33,151 nt of DNA from an uncultured Bacteroidales bacterium (GTDB lineage: Bacteria > Bacteroidota > Bacteroidia > Bacteroidales > Paludibacteraceae): contig CALUKG010000012.1 in assembly GCA_944321155.1 (NCBI GenBank), positions 1 to 33,151 on the forward strand. The letters are read 5' to 3'. The notes below the pieces were generated by a model. It did no database searches. It saw nothing but the letters and a program-made list of their open reading frames with translations, and was not told the origin of the DNA. Shown one piece after another: positions 7,858 to 16,636 of this stretch (the first letter of the stretch is position 1; every line of letters begins with the position of its first letter). A program made the position numbers and the translations under genes.

Positions 7858-9735
7858 ATGAAGAATTGGTTGCTAATGTTGTTGTTTTCTTTGGCTGTGG
7901 TGGGAGGATTTGCCCAGCAGCCTAAGATAGAGAAACGCATTAAGACGTGGCATTTGACGGAAACACCTGTTTTGGCCGATTCTGTGGCGCCAGACACCAA
8001 TTATATCAATTATCCGATTTGCAGTCCCATTGACCGTATGTCGATAGCCAATGCCTATAATGGTAACTTGGTTTCTCCAGTACAGTCGAAAATCTATTTT
8101 GACCGTTACCGGAAAACGGATTTCCTTTTTGCCGATGCCTATAATCCTTTTATCTTGACACCGCTGGATGTTACCTATTATAATACGACTGTTCCATTTA
8201 GCAATATTACCTACAGAACGGGTGGTACAACTTATCGAGAAGAGGACTGGATTAACTTCATTTTTACAGCCAATGCCAACAAGAGGTTAAATGCGGGAGT
8301 GACACTTGATTATCTGGATGCCCGTGGAGAATATGACAATCAGGAGGCCAGACGTTTTGCAGGAAGCCTATTTGGTTCTTATAACGGACGGAATTATTCT
8401 GCTCATGCTGCAGTGATGGTCAATACATTAAGCAACTTTGAAAATGGTGGGCTGATGGATCCCGATGCGCTGAATTCGCCGGTGGCAACAGAAGACATGG
8501 CTGTCAATCTGGATGCTATGTCAGGTTATCGTTACATTGCCGGTTTTTATGACCATAAATACAGCTTGGGAATTGAGCGTGAAACCAAAATCAACGAGGA
8601 TTCCATTGCCAAAGTGTTTGTTCCTGTAACCACTTTTGGACATACATTGCAGATAGACCAGGCCTCCAAACGCTATGTGGAACAAAGGCCGGATACCAAT
8701 TTCTATGATTTTACTTATGTCGATTCGATTCCAGTCAGTGACACGGCCAATGTGTTGAACATACGCAATACTGTGTCGGTAACTTTTGAGGAGGAATTCA
8801 ACAAATGGCTTAAATTCGGGGCAACGGTCTATGCGGAAAATGAGGTGCAGCGTTTTGCCTATGCTCTTCCGGATGATACACTTACGGGGCATGAGTGGAA
8901 AAGCAATACGAAAGTGGGAGGTGTGCTCTCGAAAAACAGAGGAAAATACATTCGTTATGCTTTCGGAGGAGATGTTTATTTGCAGGGATATAAATTAGGC
9001 GAGTTTAATGTACATGGCAATCTTTTAGGTGAATTCCGTTTGGGCAAGGATACGATGGCTATTACGGCTTCCGCTTATATACGTAATGAAGAGCCCGACT
9101 ATTTCCTGCAACATTACACGTCCAACCATTTCCGCTGGGATAATGATTTCAAGAAAACCTACAAGACTTATATAGGCGGACGATTGCAATATCCTACACG
9201 TTTTGTTCAGGCTGATTTGAAAGTGGGGGTGGAAAACGTGACCAGCTATATTTACTTTGGACGTGACGGAAAACCTGTACAGCATGACGGAAATATTCAG
9301 GTGATAGCGGCAGATATGAAACTGAATTTCAAAACCAAGCACTTTGCATTGGAAAATAATGTGATATATCAGTATTCTTCAAGTGATGTATTACCCTTGC
9401 CGATGGTGAGCCTCTATCATAATTTGTATTATTACGACAAGTATTTTAAGGTGTTGAGCGTGCAGTTTGGTATTGATATGAGTTATCACACAGCCTACTA
9501 TGCACCGCTATATATGCCGGCAACCGGACAATTCTGTGTGCAGAATGAAACGAAAGTGGGCAATTATCCGCTTTTGAGCGCTTATCTGAATTTCCACCTC
9601 AAGCAGGTGCGCTTCTTTGTTTCTTATTACAATTTCAGTTCGCTCTTCCTGCCTAAGACCTATTATTCCATGCCGGGTTATCCAATGAATCCTGCCATTT
9701 TCAAAATGGGAGTTTCCTGGAATTTCTACAATTGA
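7858..9735 (+). CDS. Putative outer-membrane porin (Bacteroidota beta-barrel)
   Basis: A 625-residue protein when started at ATG 7858. That start gives a clean signal peptide, MKNWLLMLLFSLAVVGGFAQ, with cleavage expected after the Ala-Gln region. In-frame ATGs at 7807 and 7843 would place extra residues before the signal, and the first precedes the likely transcription start. The mature protein is full of alternating aromatic/polar beta strands (for example FNVHGNLLGEFRLGKD, VRFFVSYYNFSSLF) and ends in MGVSWNFYN, with the terminal aromatic pattern of outer-membrane barrels. It fits the Bacteroidota 'putative porin' family. It is likely a passive channel or structural outer-membrane protein; no SusC plug or TonB box is seen. 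It converges on the SpoIID-like gene with 33 bp between stops. Confidence 0.82.
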   Translation: MKNWLLMLLFSLAVVGGFAQQPKIEKRIKTWHLTETPVLADSVAPDTNYINYPICSPIDRMSIANAYNGNLVSPVQSKIYFDRYRKTDFLFADAYNPFILTPLDVTYYNTTVPFSNITYRTGGTTYREEDWINFIFTANANKRLNAGVTLDYLDARGEYDNQEARRFAGSLFGSYNGRNYSAHAAVMVNTLSNFENGGLMDPDALNSPVATEDMAVNLDAMSGYRYIAGFYDHKYSLGIERETKINEDSIAKVFVPVTTFGHTLQIDQASKRYVEQRPDTNFYDFTYVDSIPVSDTANVLNIRNTVSVTFEEEFNKWLKFGATVYAENEVQRFAYALPDDTLTGHEWKSNTKVGGVLSKNRGKYIRYAFGGDVYLQGYKLGEFNVHGNLLGEFRLGKDTMAITASAYIRNEEPDYFLQHYTSNHFRWDNDFKKTYKTYIGGRLQYPTRFVQADLKVGVENVTSYIYFGRDGKPVQHDGNIQVIAADMKLNFKTKHFALENNVIYQYSSSDVLPLPMVSLYHNLYYYDKYFKVLSVQFGIDMSYHTAYYAPLYMPATGQFCVQNETKVGNYPLLSAYLNFHLKQVRFFVSYYNFSSLFLPKTYYSMPGYPMNPAIFKMGVSWNFYN

Positions 9736-9768
9736 TGAAAGTTGGGATTTTATTGATGCGTCAATGGC

Positions 9769-11070
9769 TTACCAGCATTTTTCCAGTGTGGCACCTTTGA
9801 AATAATGTGCCAATATCTGTTGGTAATTGTAACCTTGGTGCGCCATCATGGCGGCACCTATTTGGCATAGGCCAACGCCGTGTCCCCAGCCGGCGCCGTG
9901 CAGAATAAAGTCACCAGCCTCATTTCTGTCAATAACAAAGGCAGAGCTGTATAAATGACTTTCAGAAAGCCAACGTCTAATCTCAAGTTCCTTACCTACA
10001 CGCATGGTCTTTTTTTCGCCTTTGATTTCCAGTTCTACGATTCGTCCTGAATAGCCTCGTCGAATGGGAGTAAGTGAGAGGATGCGTCCGAAGTCCACAC
10101 CAGATTTCTTGTGAATCAGTGCGGAAAGCTCGTCTGTACTATACACTACTTTCCATCGGTAGAAATCTGCTGTTTCCTGATCATAGCTGTTTAATATCTG
10201 GCGCAATACGGCTTTGTCTTCCGTGTTGCAAAAGCTGTTGGGGCGGCTCATAATCCAGGCACGTGCCGTTGCTTCGTCGCGCAAATCCATAGGGGTGTTT
10301 TCCGCATCGTCTTTTACATGGGGTAGGTAGTCGTGTGTTTCATCTGCCCAGCAGTTTTCAAACACTTCCGTTACTCCACCGCAAGCTTTAGAAAAACGTG
10401 CATCACATACTTTCCCGTCATATAGCAACAGTTCGCCTCGGGTGGCATTTACGGCTTCTCTCACATGGGCTTGCGTGGTGCGGGTGATTCCCTGATAGCG
10501 TTGGCAGTGGTCATCGGCACATACATCAAAACCGGTGTGTGCATCACGTTCGTACCACACGATTCTTCTGTCTTCCTCTTGTATGATGCCTTCCTGTGAA
10601 GGTTGTGTGCCTTGCCAGATGGGACGTATCAGCCAACTGCGTGAAATGACAGCATGGGCTTTCAGCAACTCAAGTGATGCGTTGGCACTCATTTCCGATG
10701 AAATGACACTTTCAATATAATGTTCTGCATCAATGCAGTTTACGGCTCTTATCACATCCTCTTCGGGTTGTAGGCGTAGGCCTCCTCTGAACACTTGGTC
10801 TTCTTTCCGTTCCCAGTGGAAATGGATGCCTATGGTGACATCGTGCAGGCAAAACGAAGCATCATCTGTACTAGCCAGCGGTGTGAATTCAAGTTGCTCA
10901 AACAATGCGCCTTCCCAATGGAGTTTTCCTTGCAGGAAAGTGCAATTCTGTTCCCCTTGATAATGCTTGCCGGTTTGTTGGCAAACAAAAAGGCCGTCGA
11001 AACGGAAACGTATCATTGGGGCAGCCATGATACCGACGTGTATTACCGGAACGGATGCTGTTTTATTCAT
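9769..11070 (-). CDS. SpoIID/LytB domain protein
   Basis: A 433-residue protein with the SpoIID/LytB fold. The core begins near residue 110 with NCIDAEHYIESVISSEM, followed by LELLKAHAVISRSW; Glu126 matches the glutamate essential in SpoIID peptidoglycan lytic transglycosylases. The C-terminal family block HGAGWGHGVGLCQIGAAMMA is present near 390-410. In spore-formers SpoIID cleaves peptidoglycan during engulfment; Bacteroidota do not sporulate, so the role must differ, perhaps cell-wall turnover. No classical signal peptide is visible at the N-terminus (MNKTASVPVIHVGIM), unexpected for a wall enzyme. The start lies 2 bp after the DUF4922 stop, so translation is probably coupled. Family assignment is strong; substrate is not known. 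Confidence 0.88.
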   Translation of the reverse strand: MNKTASVPVIHVGIMAAPMIRFRFDGLFVCQQTGKHYQGEQNCTFLQGKLHWEGALFEQLEFTPLASTDDASFCLHDVTIGIHFHWERKEDQVFRGGLRLQPEEDVIRAVNCIDAEHYIESVISSEMSANASLELLKAHAVISRSWLIRPIWQGTQPSQEGIIQEEDRRIVWYERDAHTGFDVCADDHCQRYQGITRTTQAHVREAVNATRGELLLYDGKVCDARFSKACGGVTEVFENCWADETHDYLPHVKDDAENTPMDLRDEATARAWIMSRPNSFCNTEDKAVLRQILNSYDQETADFYRWKVVYSTDELSALIHKKSGVDFGRILSLTPIRRGYSGRIVELEIKGEKKTMRVGKELEIRRWLSESHLYSSAFVIDRNEAGDFILHGAGWGHGVGLCQIGAAMMAHQGYNYQQILAHYFKGATLEKCW

Positions 11071-11072
11071 GT

Positions 11073-11972
11073 TTATAGTGTTGCGCTTACTTGTGAGTAG
11101 ATGGATAGGATGTCTTCCTGATGGATGCGGTTGAAATGTTCTTCCACGGGCACTACCAATATGCCGCCCATTTCCACGGTGGCAGGACTTACCAGCAGTT
11201 GCTCATTTCCTTCGGCCTCGTATTGCCACGGGCGGAATGCGCGCCGTGGAAAGACGAACATGAGCCATTTCCCTTCCACATAACAGCAGCAGACGTTCAT
11301 CATAGGTTCATTGTCGTGCGGTTCTAAAATGGAATAGAGCCATTCGAACGCAGTGCATACACCATCACTTTTTTCTGATTCGATGCATACCACTGTGCGG
11401 AGGTAATTTTCCAATGAGTAGACGGCATAGGTCCCGGTTTGTGCCAGCCGTTTTCTGTCGTAGCGCATGCGTGCATAATCCCCAGCGATAGGCAGAAAAT
11501 CCAATGTACCAGCCTGAAAATGCATGTGGTCGGGTGCAGAAGCTCCGCAGCGTGGGCCGTTGTAAAAGACCAGCATGCCCGGAAGGGCGCGGGACAAATC
11601 AACCATGTCGCTGATAAAGGGCAATATAGCTTGCTCACGGTGGGTGGCATGGGCTATGGTATAGTGCTCCGGAAAAATGGGAAACGGGTTGACCAGCAGT
11701 TCATAATTGCCCCATAACACCTTTTCCTGTGCGGCGGGGCGGTTGGCTTCACATAGAAAACAGGGACGGGTGGCAATGGCTTCGCGGTTTATTTTTGCCC
11801 CTGTCGATACCATGCGCGCAGGATTGAACTGTACTTTCACGCTGAACTTGTCGAAAGCAAATTCCTTTACTTTTACGTGATGGAGTGCTTCGTAATTGTT
11901 GCGGGCCAGTTCCCAATTCTCTAGCTGTGAGCGAAACAGATCATGAGCCTCTGATAATAGACAGCCATTCAT
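11073..11972 (-). CDS. DUF4922 HIT-superfamily-like protein (possible nucleotidyl transferase or phosphorylase)
   Basis: A 299-residue protein of the DUF4922 type. Residues 68-78 contain ATRPCFLCEANRP, a CxxC resembling the zinc site of galactose-1-phosphate uridylyltransferase. PFPIFPEHYTIAHATHREQ (96-114) and APDHMHFQAG (146-155) resemble the GalT/Ap4A phosphorylase strand and the HxHxQ active-site motif, with His149, His151 and Gln153. This suggests transfer or phosphorolysis of a nucleotidyl group on a sugar phosphate or dinucleotide. It sits between a GT2 glycosyltransferase (4-bp gap) and a SpoIID-like gene (2-bp gap), so a role in making or recycling an envelope glycan is plausible but is inference. 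No function is established for this exact family. Confidence 0.8.
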   Translation of the reverse strand: MNGCLLSEAHDLFRSQLENWELARNNYEALHHVKVKEFAFDKFSVKVQFNPARMVSTGAKINREAIATRPCFLCEANRPAAQEKVLWGNYELLVNPFPIFPEHYTIAHATHREQAILPFISDMVDLSRALPGMLVFYNGPRCGASAPDHMHFQAGTLDFLPIAGDYARMRYDRKRLAQTGTYAVYSLENYLRTVVCIESEKSDGVCTAFEWLYSILEPHDNEPMMNVCCCYVEGKWLMFVFPRRAFRPWQYEAEGNEQLLVSPATVEMGGILVVPVEEHFNRIHQEDILSIYSQVSATL

Positions 11973-11976
11973 AACT

Positions 11977-13425
11977 CTATTTGTTTAGGCTGATACGTGC
12001 GTTCAGTTCCATCGTTCTGATGCGGTCTTTATACAGGTTGTTGGCATTGACACGTTCAATGGACAGAGCCGCATCTGAATTGCCTTCCCAGCGGCGGCAC
12101 ATATATACGGAATGCATCACTCTGCCGATGCGGTATTCACGGCAGATGCGCAATCCAATGGCATAATCCTCACCATAGCTGGTGTTCGGCAAACGCAAAG
12201 TGCGCAGTAATGGTGTGTAGAATGCACGTGGAGCACCCAGTCCATTGATGCGCAGTGCGTTGTTGCGACCGTTTTCAGCCGTCCATTCCTTATGGTCAAT
12301 CAGTCCGGGAGGCAGTGGGCGCAGTTCAAAATCGGTCATGCTGTATGAACCGATTACCATAGCACATTGTTCCGCATAGAAGCAGGATACCAAAGTGGAC
12401 AGTGTATGTGCGTCAGCATAAAGGTCGTCGCTGTCCAGCTGTATGGCAAATTTTCCGCACAAAGGATGGCTTACACCTTCGTTCCAGCAACCGCCTATAC
12501 CCAAATCCTTGCGTGTCGGAATGACATGGACTACACGGTTGTCGCGGGCACAGAAGGATTCAATCACTTCACTGGTTCCGTCGGTGGAATAATTGTCCAC
12601 AACAATTACATTGAAAGGGAACGAAGCCTCTTGGCTTAATACGGAAGTAATGGCATCGCCAATGGTGCGCACACGGTTTTTGATGGGAATAATCACTGAT
12701 GCTTCATAGGCAAACTGATGTTCTTCCAAATCTATATTCTTGAATTGTGGTGACAGATAAGCACCAATCCGTTTCAGGTGCAAGGTGCAGATAGCTTCCA
12801 TTTCCAGTTGCACGCTTCTGTTTTTCGGATCCACATAGTCAAATTGGCGTTCCCCGCTTAGACGGCGGTCTGTCAGACTGCAACTGTAAAGTAATTCGTT
12901 CAGATGGAAAAAGTCGCCTCTTTCCGATAGACGCAAGCGTACGTCATACCAGCCTCCGAAGAGATAATCATCTTGCAGTTCTGCGCACACCCGACGCAGG
13001 GCAGAAGTTCTGATAAGCACCAAACCGCCAAAATCGAAATCATCTCTCAAACTTCCAGATTGATAGTCAATCACAGGGTGTGCACGCCTGCTGTCGCCAT
13101 CCACATCGTAATAGTCGGAATAAACCATTACGCTGCCCATGTCTTCGACAGCCTGCAACATGCGTTCCAGTCCATATTGTCCCAATTCCATGTCGCGCAA
13201 GCACAACCCGAGCAACACATAACTGCTGTTGGCACATTCGGCCATTTTGCGCATAACATTGGTGCACGACAAACTTTCCACAATTAGTGAATCAACTCCT
13301 TCAACTTTTATTTTATGGTCAACCAGAATATGTACATTCTTGACATATCGGTTCTTTTGCAATTCGCTCACCAAAGCCTCATTGCAATTTTCGGAATAAG
13401 GTATAAAACAATCGATGGAACGCAT
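11977..13425 (-). CDS. Two-domain family 2 glycosyltransferase
   Basis: A 482-residue protein. The C-terminal half (about 243-470) is a clear GT-A/GT2 domain: [39 protein letters not shown], then [10 protein letters not shown] with the metal-binding DxD-like acidic cluster, and [18 protein letters not shown] with the acceptor-side ED. The N-terminal half (1-235) looks like a second, diverged GT-A-like domain ([42 protein letters not shown]), which may be inactive. It likely adds a sugar to an envelope glycan or protein in the cytoplasm. It leads a three-gene minus-strand operon with the DUF4922 and SpoIID-like genes. A well-formed promoter lies 60-92 bp upstream. Specificity cannot be predicted. 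Confidence 0.88.
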   Translation of the reverse strand: MRSIDCFIPYSENCNEALVSELQKNRYVKNVHILVDHKIKVEGVDSLIVESLSCTNVMRKMAECANSSYVLLGLCLRDMELGQYGLERMLQAVEDMGSVMVYSDYYDVDGDSRRAHPVIDYQSGSLRDDFDFGGLVLIRTSALRRVCAELQDDYLFGGWYDVRLRLSERGDFFHLNELLYSCSLTDRRLSGERQFDYVDPKNRSVQLEMEAICTLHLKRIGAYLSPQFKNIDLEEHQFAYEASVIIPIKNRVRTIGDAITSVLSQEASFPFNVIVVDNYSTDGTSEVIESFCARDNRVVHVIPTRKDLGIGGCWNEGVSHPLCGKFAIQLDSDDLYADAHTLSTLVSCFYAEQCAMVIGSYSMTDFELRPLPPGLIDHKEWTAENGRNNALRINGLGAPRAFYTPLLRTLRLPNTSYGEDYAIGLRICREYRIGRVMHSVYMCRRWEGNSDAALSIERVNANNLYKDRIRTMELNARISLNK

Positions 13426-13484
13426 AAATATTTCTATTAGTCAAAATAAAATCAGATTTGTCCGGATTTCCGGTCTTGTTACTG

Positions 13485-13517
13485 CAAAGATACGATTTGC
13501 ATGTGTATTTCCACAAA
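13485..13517 (-). promoter_or_regulatory. Promoter of the GT2-DUF4922-SpoIID operon
   Basis: On the minus strand TATCTTTG (complement of 13485-13492) matches the -7 box exactly, and TTTG (complement of 13514-13517) lies 21 bp upstream as a -33 box. Spacing and distance to the ATG at 13425 fit a real Bacteroidetes promoter with a leader of about 50 nt. Confidence 0.7.
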
Positions 13518-13641
13518 TATTAGCATGCTATTTCTGTCATAATTTCTTTACGGAGGTATGGCATGAAAGTGCTTGGATATGCAGACGTTGGAATAATGAT
13601 ATTTTGATGTCTGTGTATAGTGATATATCAAAGTATAATTA

Positions 13642-13649
13642 TATCTTTG
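13642..13649 (+). promoter_or_regulatory. -7 promoter box of the aminopeptidase gene
   Basis: TATCTTTG matches TAnnTTTG and lies 55 bp before ATG 13705. The nearest upstream TTTG (13603-13606) is too far away for a -33 box, so only half of the promoter is supported. The gap 13426-13704 holds this and the opposing promoter and no gene. Confidence 0.55.
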
Positions 13650-13704
13650 CAGAAGTTGCATTGACGCAATGCCTTAAAACATTTCACTTATAAATACATT
13701 GTAT

Positions 13705-15000
13705 ATGGAAAAACACCTCGCTAAAGATTTGATTGAATTCATTTACCAAAGTCCTACGAATTTTCATGTCGTTTCCAATGCCAAACAGGAATTGATGGCT
13801 CACGGTTTTGAAGAGTTGTCTGCCGGTGAAGCTTGGAATCTGGAAAAAGGCAAAAAATATTTTGTAACGAAAAATGGTTCTTCCCTGTTTGCTTTTGTTG
13901 TTGGTACGGGTGGTTGTGCAGAAGGAATAAAATTTGTCTGTGCCCACAGTGATTCGCCTACCTTCCGTATCAAACCGAATGCTGAGATGGCAGTGGCCGG
14001 CAAATATCTGAAATTGAATACAGAGGTCTATGGCGGACCAATCCTCTACACTTGGTTTGACCGACCTCTTTCTTTGGCTGGACGTGTGGTTTTGAAAGGG
14101 ATTAATCCCTTGCAGCCTGTAACCCGTTTGGTAAACATCGACCGTCCTATGTTGGTCATTCCTCATCTTGCTATCCATTTCAATAGGACCGTCAACGAAC
14201 AAGGTAACCCATTGAGCCGCCAGAAAGATATGTTGCCTGTTGTGGCTACCATTAACGAAACCTTTGAAAAGGATAATTTTTTGGTGAATCTGTTGGCTAA
14301 AGAGCTGGATGTAAAACCTGAAGAAATTCTTGATTTTGACCTTACCCTGTATGATGTGGAAAAGGGATGTCTGCTTGGTGCTAATGATGAGTTTATTTCC
14401 TGTGGCAAATTGGACGATTTGGCTATGGCCTATGCAGGCTTGAGGGCTTTGCTTGATGCGCAACCTTCTGCTCAGACCCAAATGTTGGCTATTTTTGACA
14501 ATGAGGAAGTGGGGAGCACCACCAAGCAAGGAGCGGCTTCACCGGTTTTGCGTACTATCGCAGAGCGGATTGTATTTGCTTTGGGAGGTTCGTTGGAAGA
14601 CCTATGCCGAACCATTCACAATAGTTTCATGATTTCGGCTGATATGGCGCATGCACTTCATCCGAATTATGTTGAAAAGCAAGACCCGACCAATCATCCT
14701 GTCATGAATGGTGGGCCGGTAATAAAATACAATGCCAATCAGAAGTATATCACGGATGCAGAATCAGCTGCTGTATTTATGTCGGTTTGCGAGACTGCAG
14801 GTGTTCCTTATCAGAAATTTGTCAATCATTCCGATATGGCCGGTGGTTCAACGCTTGGCAATGTGTTCCTTTCACAAATGGAAGTGCGGGGTGTTGATAT
14901 AGGCAATCCTATGTGGGGCATGCACTCAGTGCGTGAAACGGCAGGAGTGGCCGACTTGACTTATGTGGTTAAAGCCTTCACCACATTCTTTAATTTGTAA
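13705..15000 (+). CDS. M18 family aminopeptidase (aspartyl aminopeptidase type)
   Basis: A 431-residue zinc aminopeptidase. ATG 13705 gives MEKHLAKDLIEFIYQSPTNFHV, the normal start of M18 enzymes; a TTG two codons earlier is not needed. Metal-site and active-site blocks are present: FVCAHSDSPTFRIKP with the first metal His, SCGKLDDLAMAYAGLRAL with the bridging Asp, IFDNEEVGSTTKQGA with the catalytic Glu and a metal Glu, and the C-terminal GMHSVRETAG with the last metal His. It removes N-terminal (often acidic) residues from peptides in the cytoplasm and forms large oligomers in known relatives. It is a single-gene unit on the plus strand, divergent from the GT2 operon. The assignment is firm; substrate preference is inferred from the family. 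Confidence 0.94.
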   Translation: MEKHLAKDLIEFIYQSPTNFHVVSNAKQELMAHGFEELSAGEAWNLEKGKKYFVTKNGSSLFAFVVGTGGCAEGIKFVCAHSDSPTFRIKPNAEMAVAGKYLKLNTEVYGGPILYTWFDRPLSLAGRVVLKGINPLQPVTRLVNIDRPMLVIPHLAIHFNRTVNEQGNPLSRQKDMLPVVATINETFEKDNFLVNLLAKELDVKPEEILDFDLTLYDVEKGCLLGANDEFISCGKLDDLAMAYAGLRALLDAQPSAQTQMLAIFDNEEVGSTTKQGAASPVLRTIAERIVFALGGSLEDLCRTIHNSFMISADMAHALHPNYVEKQDPTNHPVMNGGPVIKYNANQKYITDAESAAVFMSVCETAGVPYQKFVNHSDMAGGSTLGNVFLSQMEVRGVDIGNPMWGMHSVRETAGVADLTYVVKAFTTFFNL

Positions 15001-15028
15001 TAAACGCATTTGTTTCGAATCTATCATG

Positions 15029-15066
15029 GTGCCACATGCAGGCTTTCTGGCTTTTGTATGTGGCAT
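15029..15066 (+). terminator. Possible terminator after the aminopeptidase gene
   Basis: TGCCACAT (15030-15037) pairs with ATGTGGCA (15058-15065) around a 20-nt loop, 29 bp past the stop codon. The following T run (TCTTGT) is poor, so termination efficiency is doubtful. Confidence 0.35.
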
Positions 15067-15125
15067 CTTGTATGAGGTGCTAATAGACTGCGCTATTTTG
15101 GGAATAAACTTCAGTTTGCTGCTCA

Positions 15126-15142
15126 CAAAAAAGTAGACACGG
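15126..15142 (+). repeat. Left terminal inverted repeat of the IS
   Basis: CAAAAAAGTAGACACGG. It matches the complement of 16722-16737 except for one extra A in the A-run. Confidence 0.8.
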
Positions 15143-15167
15143 GAAGGTAGAAAAAGATTGAAAGTTG

Positions 15168-15175
15168 TACCTTTG
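15168..15175 (+). promoter_or_regulatory. -7 promoter box for the IS transposase
   Basis: TACCTTTG is an exact TAnnTTTG match just inside the left end. It would start a transcript near 15182 with a leader of about 105 nt containing the two alternative hairpins before orfA. No TTTG -33 box is seen. Confidence 0.55.
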
Positions 15176-15185
15176 GGAATTGATT

Positions 15186-15278
15186 GGAAGTTGCCTCAGT
15201 AAGGAGGGGCGAAGCCCCGAGTGGAGGAGGCAATTTCCGGCGGCCCGAAGCCAGCCAGTCAGAACTACCGGAAAGGAG
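15186..15278 (+). promoter_or_regulatory. Transposase mRNA leader with two mutually exclusive hairpins
   Basis: Hairpin A pairs GGAAGTTGCCTC (15186-15197) with GAGGCAATTTCC (15227-15238), one G-U, and encloses a smaller GC hairpin, GGGGC-GAA-GCCCC (15206-15218). Hairpin B pairs TTTCCGG (15234-15240) with CCGGAAA (15268-15274). Hairpin B covers the start of the AAAGGAG ribosome site (15272-15278) of orfA. A and B share bases 15234-15238, so they cannot form together. This looks like translational control of transposase; the function is inference. Confidence 0.55.
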
Positions 15279-15286
15279 AAACTTTT

Positions 15287-15631
15287 ATGGCACATTTAAA
15301 TCCTCTTGAAAAAGAGTTTCTGATTCGCCAGTTCAAATCGAATGGTCGGATCAAGTTGAGCGACTTCTGTACACAAAACAATGTGTCAGATGCCGCATTC
15401 CGCAAATGGATTAAACAGTATGAAGAAGGTGGTCTGGAGGGCCTGGCCCGTGCAGATGCTGAACTTAAGGATGTGTTTCCTGAAGGCATCAACCGCACGG
15501 AAGAAGCATATAAACGGGAAATTCTCAGACTTCGAATAGAGAATGAGCGGCTAAAAAAAAGTTATGCCGTTCAGATGAACGAAGCTGGGGAACAGGAGTA
15601 TGTTCGTTTAAAGGAGAAGAGTTCCAAATAG
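15287..15631 (+). CDS. IS3-family transposase OrfA
   Basis: A 114-residue protein. The start at ATG 15287 is chosen because AAAGGAG sits 8 bp before it; the open frame upstream to a GTG at 15221 covers the structured leader and is not likely translated. Residues 5-55 form a helix-turn-helix (EFLIRQFKSNGRIKLSDFCT, VSDAAFRKWIKQYEEGG), and residues 75-105 form a heptad-rich helix typical of OrfA dimerisation (YKREILRLRIENERLKKSY). It binds the element ends and joins OrfB by frameshifting to make the active transposase. It appears intact, so it could still repress or bind ends even though orfB is broken. Confidence 0.85.
   Translation: MAHLNPLEKEFLIRQFKSNGRIKLSDFCTQNNVSDAAFRKWIKQYEEGGLEGLARADAELKDVFPEGINRTEEAYKREILRLRIENERLKKSYAVQMNEAGEQEYVRLKEKSSK
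15553..15561 (+). other. Probable -1 ribosomal frameshift site (A-run) in orfA
   Basis: Eight A followed by G, read in frame as CTA AAA AAA AGT. A slip of -1 here enters the orfB frame, which opens just upstream after a TGA at 15544-15546 and runs on through the DDE domain. This fits the A-tract slippery sites of many IS3 elements. Confidence 0.6.
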
Positions 15632-16636
15632 TATCGGTGCTGTCCCGTGATTATGCTGTCAAGGACATCTGTGAGATGATGGGCGTGAGCCGTTCCGGCT
15701 ACTACAAATGGAAGAATCATCAGCCCTCAAAGCGCGACATCAACCGTGAAGAGATGATAGAGTTGGTTCGTGGCATACACGAAAAGCATCGCACGCATGG
15801 ATATCGTTAGACAGCAGCATATATCAGGATTAACGAGAAAATAGAAATAAGTGATAATTATGTTTATAAGTGCTTCCGATACCTTGGGATAAAGTCCGAG
15901 ACAAAGCATCAGGTTCATTACAGACCTCGCAAGGTAAGGGACAGGTATCCGAATCTGATATATTCCACCTGGGAGACAGTTGACAGACCGCGACAGGTGA
16001 TAGTGTCAGATATGACAGCATTCAAAGTTTGGTATATGTATATAGAGGTTACCTTTTACTTTGATGTATTCACGAAAGAGATTCTGTCATACAGAATAGC
16101 AGAGAGAAGAGGTGCTAGGTGCTAGAGAGCAATATATTGAGGGATTGAACGATGTTATATCATTGCTTAAAGGAACTAAAGCTCCAGTGATATTACATAC
16201 AGACCAGGGCACTGTATATGCATCAATGGCTTATAATGAACTTATTAAAGACACGAACATAGTCCGTTCAATGTCAAGGGCAGGCAAACCCACTGACAAT
16301 CCCGTGAATGAGGCTCTGAACGGCTGGATAAAAGAAGAATTGATAATAGACTTTGGAATAGAACGGTGTAGGGAGAAGCGAGACTTTCAGGAAGTAATGA
16401 CAAAATATGTAACATTCTACAATGAGCAGCGTCCTTGTTTTGCCATCGGCTATGACACTCCGACCAACTATAGAAAACGCTATTACAAAGGAGAAATCAA
16501 ATGTAATGAGACATTTGAAAAAAGAGAACTGACAATCGAACCTAAGTTCGTGCAAAAAAGACGCACGGAAACGCCTTGTAAAGACGATTTCTCAGATGTG
16601 TCCACTTTTGAAAACGATAATGGAGAAAAATTATAG
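15553..16636 (+). pseudogene. IS3-family transposase OrfB, broken by a nonsense codon and a 7-bp duplication
   Basis: In the -1 frame relative to orfA the sequence reads EEFQIVSVLSRDYAVKDICE, then MMGVSRSGYYKWK, IHEKHRTHGYR, stop, TAAYIRIN. The TAG at 15808-15810 replaces the Trp (TGG) usual at this place. The frame continues through VIVSDMTAFKV (first Asp) to 16116. There GTGCTAG is tandemly repeated (16112-16118 and 16119-16125), which shifts the frame and gives a second stop. Removing one copy restores RGAREQYIEGLN and the rest, including VILHTDQGT (second Asp) and NPVNEALNGWIKEEL (Glu), ending at 16636. All three DDE residues therefore survive but on separate fragments. Confidence 0.88.

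Noticed and set aside
15221-15286. Longer N-terminus for the IS OrfA protein from GTG 15221
   Set aside because: A good ribosome site sits just before ATG 15287, and the extension covers a structured leader.
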